A DNA stretch of 64,000 nt from Balneolaceae bacterium (GTDB lineage Bacteria > Bacteroidota > Rhodothermia > Balneolales > Balneolaceae), in the NCBI GenBank assembly GCA_034521445.1, contig JAXHMM010000012.1, positions 1-64,000 on the forward strand. Direction: 5' to 3'. This document shows positions 35,283-45,973 of this stretch, in pieces. Within the stretch, counting starts at the first letter, position 1. Every line of letters begins with the position of its first letter. Position numbers and translations under genes: made by a program. Below the pieces are notes generated by a model, which saw only the letters and a program-made list of their open reading frames with translations, was not told the origin of the DNA and did no database searches.

Positions 35283-35967
35283 TCATCGCTGTCCCGGATG
35301 GCGCCGCTGCTGAAGGCGGATCGCCCGCTGGCACTTGCGGGCCAGTTCCAGGTCGTGGGTGACCAGCACCAGGGTGGTGCCGGAGGCCCGGTTCAGCTCA
35401 AACATGAGGTCTTCGATGGTGCCGCCGGTCTCGGCATCCAGGTTGCCCGTGGGCTCGTCGGCGAAGAGGATGCGCGGCCGGTTGATGAAGGCACGGGCGA
35501 TGGCCACGCGTTGCTGCTCCCCGCCCGAAAGCTGGGTGGGATAGTGACTGGTGCGTTCTCCCAGGCCCACCTGCTCCAGCAGGTCGAGGGCGTGGTCGCG
35601 CACCCTTCCGGTAGCCTCGCCCCGCAATTCCAGCGGCACCATGACGTTTTCAAGGGCGGTGAAGCGTGGGCACCAGCTGAAAGGTCTGGAAGATGAAGCC
35701 CACGTGTTCGTTACGGACCCTGGCGCGCTGGTCCTCGTCCAGCGCGCCCAGCCGCACCCCGTTGAGCACCACCTCGCCCGCGGAGGGGCGGTCCAGTCCG
35801 GCGCAGAGCCCGAGCAGGGTGGTTTTGCCGCTGCCCGAGGGACCCACGATGGCGCAGGTGGTGCCCTCCTCCACGGAGAAATCGACGTGGTCGAGCACGG
35901 TGAGCTCGCGGTCGCCGCTTCTGAATTGCTGGGTAAGATTCGTAACTTCCAGTATGGCCTTGTCCAT
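35283..35967 (-). CDS. ybbA: ABC transporter ATPase (YbbA/LolD type)
   Basis: ATP-binding partner of the permease downstream. Start ATG 35967 gives MDKAILEVTNLTQQF. Visible are Walker A GPSGSGKTTLL, the Q-loop region VGFIFQTFQLVPTL, the signature LSGGEQQRVAIARA, Walker B RILFADEPTGNLD and the H-loop VTHDLELA. About 228 residues, usual for the family. One frame change near 35665. The gene is divergent from the TesA-like esterase at 36182. Confidence 0.92.
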
Positions 35968-36181
35968 GGTCTCCAGCCGGGTTGAAATGCTGGTTGAAGG
36001 TGCTGGGTTGAATAGCAAGGTGCGAATAACGTTCCGTTGCCAGCCGGCAAATCGTTCCGCCGTACTGCAGCCTCCCGACCGGAACGCGGCAGGCGCGCCG
36101 CCTGGAGTTTTGGGCTGCCGGGGACGGCGCGGATTTCCAGCGCGGGACCGTTCGGCCTCCTACGAATATAAACGGCAAAAG

Positions 36182-36875
36182 ATGAGTCTTCCGTTAATGC
36201 ATGTTAAACCTTATGTCCTGGCGCTCCTGCTCCTGCTGGCAGGCGTGGCCGGCGCGGCCGTGGCACAGGGCGGGGAGGGGGCGTGGAGGCGGAGGGCGCG
36301 CCCAGACCGAATCCATGCGCATCCTCTTCGGCGACGGCATCACGGGCCGGATTCGGGTCGGCGAGGAGAGGCCTTCCCGCGCTGGTGCGCCGGCGCATCG
36401 ATTCGCTGGGCTGGAACTTGCCGGTCGTCAACGGGGGACTGAGCGGGGAGACCTCGGCCGGGGGACTCCGCCGCATCGACTGGATGCTGCGCCGGCACGT
36501 GGACCTCTTCGTGCTGGAGCTGGGGGGCAACGACGGGCTGCGCGGCATCGACCTGGCCTCCACGCGGCAGAATCTGCAGCAGATCATCGACAAGGTGCGA
36601 AACGCCTACCCGGAGGCGCGTATCGTGATCGCCGGCATGCAGGTGCCGCCCAACCTGGGACCCGGACTACACCGGGCGTTTCGAGTCGATGTATCCCGAG
36701 CTGGCCCGGCGGAACGACGCCACGCTCATTCCCTTGCTGGATGGAGGGTGTCGGCGGCTACGAGGAATTCCATGCAGAACGACGGCATTCACCCAACGCG
36801 CGGGGCCATGAAAAGATGGCCGAGACCGTCTGGGAGGCCATCCGGCCCATCCTGCAGGAGATGCGCGCCTCCTGA
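36182..36875 (+). CDS. tesA: TesA-like SGNH esterase/lysophospholipase
   Basis: Exported arylesterase/lysophospholipase of the SGNH family. ATG 36182 (MSLPLMHVKPYV) leads into a signal peptide (LALLLLLAGVAGAAVAQG). Block I reads LFGDGITG in place of the usual GDSIT, in a region with frame slips, so the nucleophile serine cannot be confirmed from this sequence. Block II is NGGLSGETSAGG, block III LELGGNDGLRG, and block V the Asp-His pair NDGIHP. About 230 residues. Divergent from ybbA with 214 bases between. Frame changes near 36290, 36370, 36660, 36740, 36800; the stop is TGA at 36873-36875. Confidence 0.87.
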
Positions 36876-36960
36876 GATCTTGGATCCGCCGGCAGCGGCT
36901 TTGATTTTAATACCGCTGTTCCGTACATTTCAACCGTTCTGCAACCCAATACAACGAGCC

Positions 36961-37962
36961 ATGTTCCAACGTTACAATTCCGCCTGTTCCTGACTTTGCT
37001 GCTCGCAGCCCTGCTGACCTTCGCCGGCTGGCAGGCGGGCGTACGCCCAGGCCCCCTCGCAGCCGCCTGCCGCGCAGCTTGACTACCAGCCGCGCATTCT
37101 GCTGGTGACCGCACATCCCGACGACGACGCCATCTACGCCGCTACAGTCTTCAAGACCACCACCTGCTGGACGGGGTGGTGGACCTGGCGCTGATGACCA
37201 ATGGCGAGGGGGCTACCGCTACTCCACCCTGGGCAACTACATCTACGGCAAGGAGCTGGACAAGGAGGAGGTGGGACGCGCCTGGCTGCCCAATATCCGC
37301 AAGCAGGAACTGATGGCCGGGGGTGAAATCGTGGGCATGCGCAAGTATTTCTTCTTCGAACAGCTGGACCGCCGGTACTCCCTCGACCCCGCGGTGCCCA
37401 TGGAGGAGTGGGATGCCGACTATATCGTCTCGACCCTGCGGGAAACCATCCGCCAGGAGGGCTACGACTTTGTCTTCACCATGATGCCATGCCCCGGCAC
37501 CCACGCCACCACAAGGCCTCGGCCATCCTGGCGCTTCGCGCCGTTGAGGGGATGGCGCCGGAGGAGCGTCCCCTGGTGCTTGCCACCAGCATGGCCGGCG
37601 CGGACGAGGAACCTCCTCCTTCGAGGTGCTGGAGGACTATCCGCTGACGCGGCTGGACCGCTCGGTACGCCCTTTGTCTTTGACCGGACGCAGACCTTCG
37701 GCCACGAAACACAGCTCGACTACAAGATCATTGCCAACTGGGTCATCGCCGAACACAAGTCCCAGGGCACCATGCAGCAGCTCATGAACCGGGGGAACCT
37801 GGAGCGCTACTGGTACTACGAGCTCAACGCGCCGGAAGGCGAGCCGAAGGTGCGCCGCTTCTTCGAGGCGGTCGACGCGGCCGACATCTACGCCCGCGAC
37901 GATTCCACCGCCGGCATCCGGTGGCTGAGATGCGGGCACCCTACTCCCCGCCGATGGCGTAG
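36961..37962 (+). CDS. PIG-L family (LmbE-like) deacetylase, exported
   Basis: Zinc-dependent N-acetyl-sugar deacetylase family. ATG 36961 with one slip gives MFQRYN then FRLFLTLLLAALLTFAG, a signal peptide. The zinc motif AHPDDDA follows at about 37110-37130, with the second histidine segment GTHAHHKASAILALRA in joined frames near 37500-37540. The C-terminal half is continuous (TQTFGHETQLDYKIIANWV, QLMNRGNLERYWYYELN). The joined last frame ends ...EMRAPYSPPMA with TAG at 37960-37962; another frame runs to 37984. The substrate is unknown. It overlaps the convergent SIMPL gene by about 20 bases if that end is right. Confidence 0.85.
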
Positions 37963-38650
37963 CGGATGGAGATGGAGCTGCTGACCGTCACGGTCTGCGA
38001 AAATTCCATCAGGTCGCCCGAGTCAATCGCCATCTCGCTCATCATCATGCCGCGTTCCGAAGGAAAGCAGCTCCCCCGTAGCTGATCTCGAGGATGTCAC
38101 CCAGCTCGACCCCCGCTTCCCGGGCGATGAGAGCAGCCTTCCGCCGGGCTTCCTGCGATGGCCTGGGACAGGGCCTGCGTCCGAGCCGAATCGGCCCGGG
38201 TGGAGGAGAAGTTCCCGCTGAACTGATCGCAGCCTCGCCTCTGATGAGTCCCAGTCGGATACGCTCAGCTGATCGTCGAAATCTTCGAGGGTAAAGAGAT
38301 ACTTGCTGGGCTGGTCCGCACCGGGAGGCTGCCCCGGCCGTACGGCGGGTCTACGTTCACGGAGCTGATGGAGACGGGCCGGTGACCGGATGCGGTCATC
38401 CCGCGATTCCGTACTTTCAGCAGCTCCACCAGGGCGCGTCTCCCGTTTCCTTGTAGAAGCTCGTAGCGCCTGCTGGGGCGAACTTCCCTCAGCGTTCACC
38501 TGAATGCTCGAATTGTACGAGGTTCCGCGGCACCTGCACCTCTCCAGTGGCGTTGACCTGGATGGTGGCGGCGGGCTGCCGGGATTCCTGGGCCTGAAGT
38601 GAGAGGGTCAGCAGGAGAGGAAGAGCGTGGTCAAGAAGAGAAGCGCGCAT
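37941..38650 (-). CDS. SIMPL-domain (DUF541) exported protein
   Basis: Small periplasmic or outer-membrane-associated SIMPL-domain protein. Joined frames show a signal region (LLFLTTLFLS, LLTLSLQAQES), then the family start IQVNATGEVQVPRNLVQ. Later come KYLFTLEDFDDQLS, a helix EARRKAALIARESGVELGDI followed by LEISYG, and the C-terminal strand FSQTVTVSSSISIRYAIG. That last phrase, with helix-then-L(G)xxxxI before it, is typical of SIMPL proteins. About 236 residues. Frame changes every 100 bases or so; the start is ATG 38650, with GTG 38662 possible. Function in the family is poorly known; some members are linked to oxidative stress. Confidence 0.72.
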
Positions 38651-38708
38651 GGTCTTACGCACGGTTGATTGGGGTTGCTTGTTGAACGGGAATATCGCCC
38701 GAAAAGTA

Positions 38709-39668
38709 TCACCCGCAAAGCACCTTTTTCAGCTTCTCGGCTGCAATATTGGCCCCGCAGATCACCACTGCGGTGGTCCGGCCGGCGAAGCGCTCCGGCT
38801 CGCGCAGCAGGGCGGCCACAGCCACCGCGGCCGACCCCTCCACCAGCTTGTGGTGGCGGGAAATCATCCCGCGGATGCCCTCCTCGATCTCATTTTCAGG
38901 CACCAGGATGAATTGGTCTACGTAGTTCCGGCAATAGTCGAATGTAATGGCATTGCGTTCGAAGCCGCCGGCCGAGCCGTCGGAAAGGGTGGGGCGGGTC
39001 TCCACGTCACGGTATTCTCCCGCCCGCACCGAAGCGGACATTTCGGGGGAGTTTTCCGGCTGGGCGCCGAGGATGCGCACCTCAGGGTCGCGGTCCCGTG
39101 CGTGACAGGCCAGTGCCGAGATGAGTCCGCCTCCCCCGACCGTGGCCAGGATCGGTCGTCGGGGCGGGTCCCTGCTCCCAGATTTCGGCCGCAATGGTAC
39201 CCTGCCCGGCAACCACCTGCAGGTCGTTGTAGGGGCTCACGTAGACCCATCCCTTTCTCTTCGGCCAGCTGACGATGTCGCCTTCGGCTCAGTAGGGGTC
39301 CTCGGCATAGATGCTCCAGCTCTGGCGCCCAGGAGGAGATGCCGCCTCCGCCTTCGATTCGTCGGCCCCGTGGGGAGGAAGACCTTGCCCTGCATGTCCA
39401 GCAGGTGCAGCGCGCGGGCGAATCCCTGCCCGTGGTTGCCGGTGGAGGCGGTTACCGGCAGGGCCTCGATGCCCTGCTCGCGCAGCCAGAGCAGCTTGTT
39501 GAGGGCGCGCGGGCCTCGAAAGAGCCGGTGTGCTGTTCGCTCTCCAGCTTCAGCCAGACCTCCGCCCCCGACGGCCCCGCTCAGCCAGCGGGAGTGCACA
39601 AGGGGCGTGCGGAGCACCTTGCCGCGGAGGCGGCGGTGGGCGTCGGATATTTCCCGGAGAAGAGGCAT
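38709..39668 (-). CDS. Threonine/serine dehydratase-like PLP enzyme (fold type II)
   Basis: Likely threonine ammonia-lyase or serine racemase/dehydratase. ATG 39668 gives MPLLREISDAHRRLRGKVLR. Next come LNKLLWLREQGIEALPV, the substrate loop TASTGNHGQGFA, the phosphate-binding glycines ATVGGGGLISAL, and the C-terminal KLVEGSAAVAVAALL and VVICGANI. About 320 residues. In the PLP-lysine motif (normally SFKxRG) the assembled codon at 39515-39517 reads GAG (Glu), giving TGSFEAR; a missing base five positions on shows the region is error-prone. Frame changes near 39540, 39500, 39370, 39290 and 39170. A second, intact-lysine homologue lies at 63137-64000. Confidence 0.85.
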
Positions 39669-39780
39669 AGGGGCGCCATCGCTGGATTTGGGTGTCTGTT
39701 GCAGGGCTTTCCTGCGGAATATAGGCAAATTTACGGGAGGCGTAAGGGCAGGGCACTGGGCTCTGCGCGGTAGATGGGGG

Positions 39781-39827
39781 CAATAAAGAAGGGGCACGGG
39801 AACCGTAGACCAATTTCCCCGTGCCCC
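39781..39827 (-). terminator. Rho-independent terminator of the sigma/DUF4097/DUF5916 operon
   Basis: On the minus strand GGGGCACGGG pairs with CCCGTGCCCC (39818-39827 with 39791-39800; AA/TT extend it with one bulged base) and is followed by TTCTTTATTG. It lies 86 bases beyond the DUF5916 stop, before the dehydratase gene, and closes the long minus-strand operon. Confidence 0.8.
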
Positions 39828-39912
39828 GGCCCGGGTAGAGGATCCAACCCGGAAAAGGCGACCCTGCCGGCCTTAGTGGAAGGCTCCCGACAGATGATGG
39901 TTACGAGGCCGA

Positions 39913-42624
39913 TCAGGAGCCGAACCAGTAGCTCATTTCGACAAGAAATACGTTGGTGGGCAGCGTGTCGCCGAGCCCGTCCAGGTCGCGCCGAGCCGCA
40001 GGGCTCCCTCTCGCCCGGAAGGAGGAGCGGTCCTGCTGCCGACGCAGGAAGAAGGTGGATCCGGGCCGGTACTCCCAACGGAAGACCACGTTGGTCTGTA
40101 CGGAGCGGAAGCTGAAGTCCTGCTTGGGAAGGAGAAAGCCGCCGCCGGTCCCTCGCCGTCGGGGTCCACTCGGTAACCTCCCTCTTCGGAGGCGATGGTG
40201 CCCTTGTCACGGCCGTAGATATCGAATTTAAAGGCGTCCGGCGTGCGGAACTCCTTGAAGTTGTAGTAGTCCCCGCTGTTCAGGTCAGGGACGCACAGCC
40301 TGAAGGGACAAGTCGGGCGTGAAGGTCCAGTCCACGCGCAGGCCCATGGAGAGCCGGCGCTGGTGGATGTCGGCCATGACGTAGCGACGCCCGAAGGTGT
40401 TGGTGGCCAGCTCGTCGCTTACGGCGGTCACGTACTGGTCGGTGTCCGTCTGCACGTTGTAATTGGGACTCAGCATGAGCTGGATGTAGGAGGTGGGGCG
40501 GACGGTAATATTTGCGAATAGGTCGCGCTCCTTTCGCCGGTCGGATTGCCGAACGCAGGTGCCCAAGCGACAGGGACACGGCCCGCGAACTGTTGGTGGA
40601 GATCACACCGCTGGCGTACCGGTTTTCCGGAGTGGCTGCCAGGGGGCCGCCGCGAAGCAGGCGGTCGTTCATGCGCGAGGCGTTGTAGCCCGCGTTGAAG
40701 TTGAACCTCCAGAGGTTGTGGAACTGGAAGCTGCTGATGAGGTTGTAGCTGTGGGAGATTTGGTCACCCCGAACTCCACCCATGCACGGTATAGGTGCCT
40801 ACGTTGAAGGAGCGGAAGAGGGGACCGGGGTCGTTCTGCAGGTACATGGGCGAGTTCACAAGGGCGTGGTAGTCGGAGACAATTCGGGAAGCCCAAATCG
40901 TTGGCCTCGTAGCCCGGAGTCACCACGGAGTGGTTGACCGACGCCCGCCAGTGGGGTCCCCCGAAAAGGCCGAAGGAGACCTCGGAGGCAAATCCGCCCA
41001 GTTGGGTACGGTTGGGATCCACCGACAGGTAATCGGCGTCCACGCGGTCGTAGTAGCGGGCGCTGCTGCGCTGGGTGCGCTGCAGGGCCCGGGGCTACCG
41101 TCGACCAGGGTGCCCGAGAGCACGCCGCTTACGCTCCATTTCCGATTCTGCCAGCTGTGTTCAAAATCGACGCCACCCACGTAGGCGTTCTGATGGAGAA
41201 AGTTGTCGAGGTAATCCGCGCCGGTGAAGCGGTTCACCGCGCTGAGGTATCCCCCGGCGATGGTGTTCCCCCCGTTGAAGTCCTGCTTGACGCGTCCCAC
41301 AAAGTAATTGGTGGGGGGTTCAACGGCCAGAGAGGCCTCCCGGCCGTCCCCGCCGATATAGTCGGCCTCGCGCAGGGTCAAGGCGTTCCGGCGCCGCCAG
41401 GGAGAATCCCCCGTCGGTCTTGCCGCTGAATTTTGCGGCGCTGGCGATGGTGGTCTGGTCGGGAATGTCGCGGTAGCTGCTGGCGATGCCCGCCATGCCT
41501 GGCGAGCCCTGGGGACGCCGCCCTATGCGGCGCGAATAGAAGACCTGCGGGTTGCCGTAGCGCCCGTGGGTACGGGTCTGCCCGAACTGGAAGATGTCGG
41601 TTCCCTCCAGGAAGAAGGGGCGCTGTTCGGGATAGAAGGTCTCGAAGGCGCTCAGGTTGATCACGGCCGGGTCGGCCTCCACCTGTCCAAAATCGGGATT
41701 TACCGTGGCCGTCAGGTTGAAGTCGGGCGTCAGGCCGTATTTTACGTCGGCACCCAGTCCGCCCATGAAGCTGTTGGAATGGTAAAAGGGGTTGGCGGCC
41801 TCGCCCGGCGCGCGGGTGAGGCTGGCCGAGCTGTAGGGGGTGATCTCCAGGTTGGCGGGTTTATCGAGCTGCTCGACGCCCTGCAGATGACCGTACTGCG
41901 AAACCAGGCCGGACCGGTCCTGGGGCGTGGGCGACCAGAACGAAACCTCCTCCTTGCGGGCCAGGCGCCGCATGAAGTTGATGCCCCAGTGCTGCACTTC
42001 AGTGCTCGAATGGGAACGGAGCTGGGAGAGGGGAATGCGCATCTCCACGGTCCATCGGTGTTCGGCTATGTGTGTTTTGGCCTCCCATACGGCATCCCAT
42101 CGCAGGTTCTCTTCGGAGTCGTTGTAGGTCAGCAGATCCCGACGGACGCCGCGGGGATTCACGCCGAAGGTGAAGCTGGTTCGGTCGTCGTTGTAACTGT
42201 CGATATTTACGAAAATCCAGTCGCTGTAGGCCGTGCCGTCCGGCGAAGAGGGTGGCCGCCACCGAGTCCATGGCGCTGTCGTAAACCTTTCGGCTCGCAC
42301 GTCAGAGGGCGTTGTCGGTATAAACCGCTCGCACCTCGGTGCGCTCGGTGGCGGGAGCTCCGTCGTCGGGCCTGCGCTGGGTAAAGCCGCTGGCAGCGGG
42401 AACGGTGGACCAGAAGGCTTCGTCCAGCATGCCGTCCAGTTGAAGCAGGTCGGTATTTTCAAGTCTGAACGCCCTGAGCGTCGGCAAAGGGGGATCCCCG
42501 GCGGGAACCTCGATTCGGGCCTGTTTTGTCGCCTCAGCAGGATGCTGCGGGCGGAAGATCCACATCAGGGCGTGATGCAGAGCAGGATGAAGGTCAAAAG
42601 ATAGTGGCGGTAGTTCTGATTCAG
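39913..42624 (-). CDS. DUF5916 outer-membrane protein with N-terminal CBM9-like domain
   Basis: About 900 residues. After a signal-like start (YRHYLLTFILLCITP) comes a carbohydrate-binding family 9-like domain (LDGMLDEAFWSTVPAASGF, then WDAVWEAKTHIAEHRWTVE, MRIPLSQL). The DUF5916 barrel follows: TVNPDFGQVEADPAVINLS, FYPEQRPFFLEGTDIF, FYSRRIGR. The end in joined frames is TLPTNVFLVEMSYWFGS with stop at 39913. The NPDFGQVEAD...RPFFLEG stretch is diagnostic. Function unknown; such proteins are assumed to be outer-membrane barrels. The start is uncertain because no ATG precedes the signal (CTG 42622-42624 is the nearest start-like codon). Frame changes near 42565, 42300, 41420, 41090, 40750, 40560 and 40180-39950. 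Last gene of the sigma-factor operon. Confidence 0.82.
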
Positions 42625-42810
42625 CAGGGATCTCCGGTTTTTTGGTTCAGGGTTCAGACCGGAAGAGCAACCCCGCCCTCAAGTATGATATGCGGGCTGT
42701 ACGAAGGCCCGCTGGAGACGGTTTCGGTCGAGGGAGTCGGTCCCGGAGACGGCTCCGGCCGTTGTCCCTGCAGGATAGACGAGCCTGCGCCCGATTATTA
42801 CAGGGGGCTG

Positions 42811-43622
42811 CTACTGCCGCCGGATGTAGATGTCTCCAGCGCATGGAGCGGAACTGGTATTCAGGGCCCACCGCCGTTGATGGCGCCGTTGATGCAGTGG
42901 TTGACCCGATACCTATGCAGGTGCCCGAGCCGCCGGAGCGGTCAACGCCGCTGCTGCGGTCCAGGTCCATGTCGAAGTCGGTGTAGATCTCGCCCCACTC
43001 CGAGCGCATGCGCGCGTTCGTTTGCACACCGGGGGAAGGTCGTCGTCGATGTCGCCGTTCAGGTTGGTAAAAGACATGGGCTTGCCTTCGGCCACGCTGC
43101 GGAAGGTGGCGCTGATGTCGCCGTTGACCGTGTTGGCCACCACGGAGCCGCCCACGTTGACCAGGGTGATTTTCCCGTTGACATTGCTGATCTCCATCTC
43201 GCCGCTGACGTTTTCCACGCGGATTTCCCGCCGTTCGCCGTGGAGAGATGGAGGGCGAAGTTTCGGGGAACGCTGACGCGGAAGTCCACCGAGCGCATGG
43301 GGGAGACGCCGCCGACGTGCACCTCGTTGTCATCCTCGGTGACCTCGAAGCCGATGCCGCTGCCGCTTCTGCGGCGCAGGCCCTGTCGGGTCACCTCCTG
43401 CTGGCCGGAGGAGGCGTCTTCGCCGCCGTAGTTGATCAGCACCTCATCCCCGTCGTAGCCCGTGACGGTGATGCTGCCGCGCACCACGCCCAGTTCAAGG
43501 CTGCCGGGCTGCCCGGGGTTGGAGAGGGGGATGGCGATCTGCCGGTCTTCGGAGCTCTGCTGTGCGCGGGCCTCCTGGAGGCCGGCGACCAAGAAGCAGG
43601 ATGACGAATAGGAGAGGAGTAA
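42811..43622 (-). CDS. DUF4097-family beta-strand-repeat protein (first copy)
   Basis: Exported protein made of short beta-strand repeats. A signal-like N-terminus (NFLLLS, then VAGLQEARAQQ in joined frames) precedes GVVRGSITVTGYDGDEVLI, FRVSVPRNFALHLSTANGG, VENVSGEMEISNVNGKITL, NTVNGDISATF and SFTNLNGDIDDDLP, ending GPEYQFRSMRGDIYIRRQ with stop 42811-42813 (joined frames). The alternation of VNG/NGD and hydrophobic strands is the DUF4097 pattern and resembles bactofilin-like or autotransporter-like beta-solenoids. Role unknown; members often sit downstream of ECF sigma factors. Start approximate because of a slip inside the signal region. Confidence 0.78.
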
Positions 43623-43661
43623 GAAATTTGGACGTTTTCGTTTACAGTATGGTTTTGTGGT

Positions 43662-44568
43662 TTAAATCTTTCGGATGTAGACGTCGCCGTTGAGCACCTC
43701 GAAGCGGAAGACGGGATCCACCGTCTCCTATACGCGCCGGGCTGTTCCGGTCCACCCGGTAGCGCGTTGGTGCGGCCGCTGGTGCGGGAGGACGTTGCGT
43801 CCACCGAGCCTGCAGGCGCGTGATATTTTCGAAGTCGGTGTAGAGGTCGCCGCGAAGGCTCTTGAAGTGGATATCGCGCGTCCAGTGCCATCGGGGTAAT
43901 ACACTTCAATGCGTCCGTTGCAGGGTCTGGTATTCGGAATCCTCGGAGGGACTTTGGCGGTACCGCGCGGTGATGTCGCCGCCGTTCAGGGTGCGCGCGT
44001 GGGTGGTTCCGGTCGAGGTCTTCCAGCTCCAGGTCGCCGTTCAGGTTGCCCGCCTTCACGGTGCCCCGTGTGCCGGAGACCTTGAGGTCGCCGCGATTCA
44101 TGGTGCTGGCGTCCACATGCGTGGCGCGGGGCACCTCGACGGTGAAATCGTACGAGAAATTCGTAGTCGTCGTGGTGGGAGTCGCGGTCCACCCGGTAGT
44201 TGAGAAGAGCCGTTGCCCCGCTTGCCGAAGTTCAATGAAGGGAGCGTCCAGGTCAGCGGCTTAAGCGGTCCCCTTCCTCTTCCACGACCAGCTCCATCTC
44301 GTCCACAGGCCGGGCATGGTCTGGGAGGCGCTGCGCGCGAAGGTGCGCCGGGCGGTGATGCGCACCTCCTGACCGTCATAACCGGTCACCTCCACCGAAC
44401 CGTTGATGTTGCGCAGGTCAGAGGGTGTTGGCGGCGCCGGCGGCATGGCAAATCGGGCGCTGCGGGTAAGGGTTTCCTCGGAGGTCTGCTGCCGCGGCGG
44501 CCGGTTGCCAGGCGGCAGCGACCGGCAGGATACAGGCTGTGGCGGTGATAAGACCGAAGATATTTCAT
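43662..44568 (-). CDS. DUF4097-family beta-strand-repeat protein (second copy)
   Basis: Paralogue of the next gene in the operon, about 300 residues. ATG 44568 gives MKYLR then, after one slip, a signal LITATACILPVAAAW. The body has SDLRNINGSVEVTGYDGQEV (same GYDG turn as its paralogue), VPRATHVDASTMNRGDLKVS, GTRGTVKAGNLNGDLELEDL, and ends FRFEVLNGDVYIRKI with TAA at 43662-43664. The start codon overlaps the upstream HEAT-protein stop (ATGA), so translation is coupled. Frame changes near 44430, 44280, 44160, 44000 and 43800. Confidence 0.78.
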
Positions 44569-45386
44569 AGGGCGTTACCTTCTAGCTTAGATCTGGTGAT
44601 GGTGTCCTGAATTTTGCTGCGCAGGGTGGCGTCCATATCCTCCTGCCGGAGCCGCTCGCGCAGCTCCTCGATGGCGCCCTCCTCCTGCAGCACCAGCATG
44701 GCGTCGGCCAGGGCGAGCCTGCCGCCGGGGCGAGTCCTGTCGCGCGATGGAGGCTCCCAGGGCGCTGCGAACGCCGGGGTCGGAGGCGCGCATGAGCAGG
44801 GCGTCCACCGCGGCGATGCGCACGTTGACGTTGGGGTCGCGGTTGAGCGTACGGATAAGGGCCTCCCTGACGCGGGGTTCGGGCTCGTTCAGCTCGGAGC
44901 TGATGTTGACGGCCTTGAGCCGCTCGGTGGCCGAGCCGTTGTCGATAAGGTTTAGCATCATCACCTGGCGCATCTGCGCCACCTCGCTCTGCAGGCGCTG
45001 CAGCTCGCCGGGGCCGTCCCGGAAGGGAGTGGTCCAGACTTCCGGCCAGCAGGCCGGCCAGGAAGATCGCGGCGGCAAGTCCCATGCGCAGGGGCGATAG
45101 CCGGGAGCGGAGGGCGCCGGCCCAGCGCCGCAGCCTTTCGACCGGCGAAGGCTGCATGCGGGCCTTCTCTTGGGCCAGCATGGCGTAGAAGCGGTCGCCC
45201 ATCCTGGCGGATGGCTCTCCGCCAGGCAGGCGCTCGAGGTCGCCCGAGATCCTTTCAAGTTCCTTCAGGTCGAGGATGTCGATGGCGCCCTCGTCCAGCA
45301 GCTGCTGCAGGCGCTTTTTCTCCCCGGGGTCGAGGTCGCCTTGCAGCCAGGGATAGCACCAGGGGTATGTGTTCGGAATCGATCAT
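44565..45386 (-). CDS. Membrane-anchored HEAT-repeat protein, probable anti-sigma factor
   Basis: Joined frames begin MIDSEHIP and continue YPWLQGDLDPGEKKRLQQLL, which resembles the helical anti-sigma domain layout (LxGxLxxxExxxLxxLL) but lacks the zinc-binding cysteines. After PSARMGDRFYAMLAQEKA comes one membrane helix (LGLAAAIFLAGLLAG-like, near 45075-45120), then HEAT-type repeats: LIDNGSATERLKAVNI, EPEPRVREALIRTLNRDP, NVNVRIAAVDALLMRA and LRERLRQEDMDATLRSKI. It ends ...SKLEGNAL at 44565. The start overlaps the ECF sigma stop (ATGA) and the stop overlaps the next start (ATGA). Position right after an ECF sigma factor and one TM helix support an anti-sigma role; that is inference. Confidence 0.72.
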
Positions 45387-45973
45387 GGGTGTTCCTCGTT
45401 GTTGAGCTGTGCTACGATTTCCCTGAGTTCGCCCAGGGCGCGGAAGATGCGGACTTTCACGGCGCTTTCGCTGCAGTCCATGATCTCCGCGATCTCCCGG
45501 TACCTGAAGCCCTGGTAGCGGCTGAGCACCAGCGTTTCCCTTTCAGGGGATCGAGACGTCCAAGCGCCTCCTTCAGCAGTCGGAGCCGCCGGTCGTGGCC
45601 GGGACCCGTCCCGATGTAGTCGGGATGCCCGTCGGGCGGGGGGAGGTCCCCGCTCAGGGTATCCGGGTCCACGAAATCGTCCTCCTCGCCGACCCGGCCG
45701 CTGCTCTTCCGGTAGTGGTCGATGTGCAGGTTGCGCGCGATCTGGAAGATCCAGGTCGCAAGAAAAGGCCCCCTCGTCGGAGTAGGTGTGGCGGTATGTG
45801 ATAATCCGCTCAAACACCCCCTGCACCAGGTCCTCGCTCAGGTCGCGACGCGAGGTCAGCCGGTAGAAGAAGCCGAAAAGACGCCGGTTATAGCGCTCGA
45901 ACAGCAATCCCAGTTTATCGAGATCGCCGCTTTTCACCTGCAGCATCAATGCATTGTCGGAATGTCGGTCCAA
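45383..45973 (-). CDS. ECF-type RNA polymerase sigma factor
   Basis: Alternative sigma factor, about 196 residues, first gene of the operon. Region 2 reads LGLLFERYNRRLFGFFYRL, DLSEDLVQGVFERIITYR and, in a joined frame, WIFQIARNLHIDHYRK. Region 4 reads ETLVLSRYQGFRYREIAEIM, followed by the recognition helix in CSESAVKVRIFRALGELREI. The frame slips at about 45770 and returns near 45540. It ends ...NNEEHP with TGA overlapping the HEAT-protein ATG. It probably drives its own operon; a matching promoter was not identified by eye in the 160 bases upstream. Confidence 0.9.
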   Translation of the reverse strand: MDRHSDNALMLQVKSGDLDKLGLLFERYNRRLFGFFYRLTSRRDLSEDLVQGVFERIITYRHTYSDEGAFSCDLDLPDRAQPAHRPLPEEQRPGRRGGRFRGPGYPERGPPPARRASRLHRDGSRPRPAAPTAEGGAWTSRSPERETLVLSRYQGFRYREIAEIMDCSESAVKVRIFRALGELREIVAQLNNEEHP

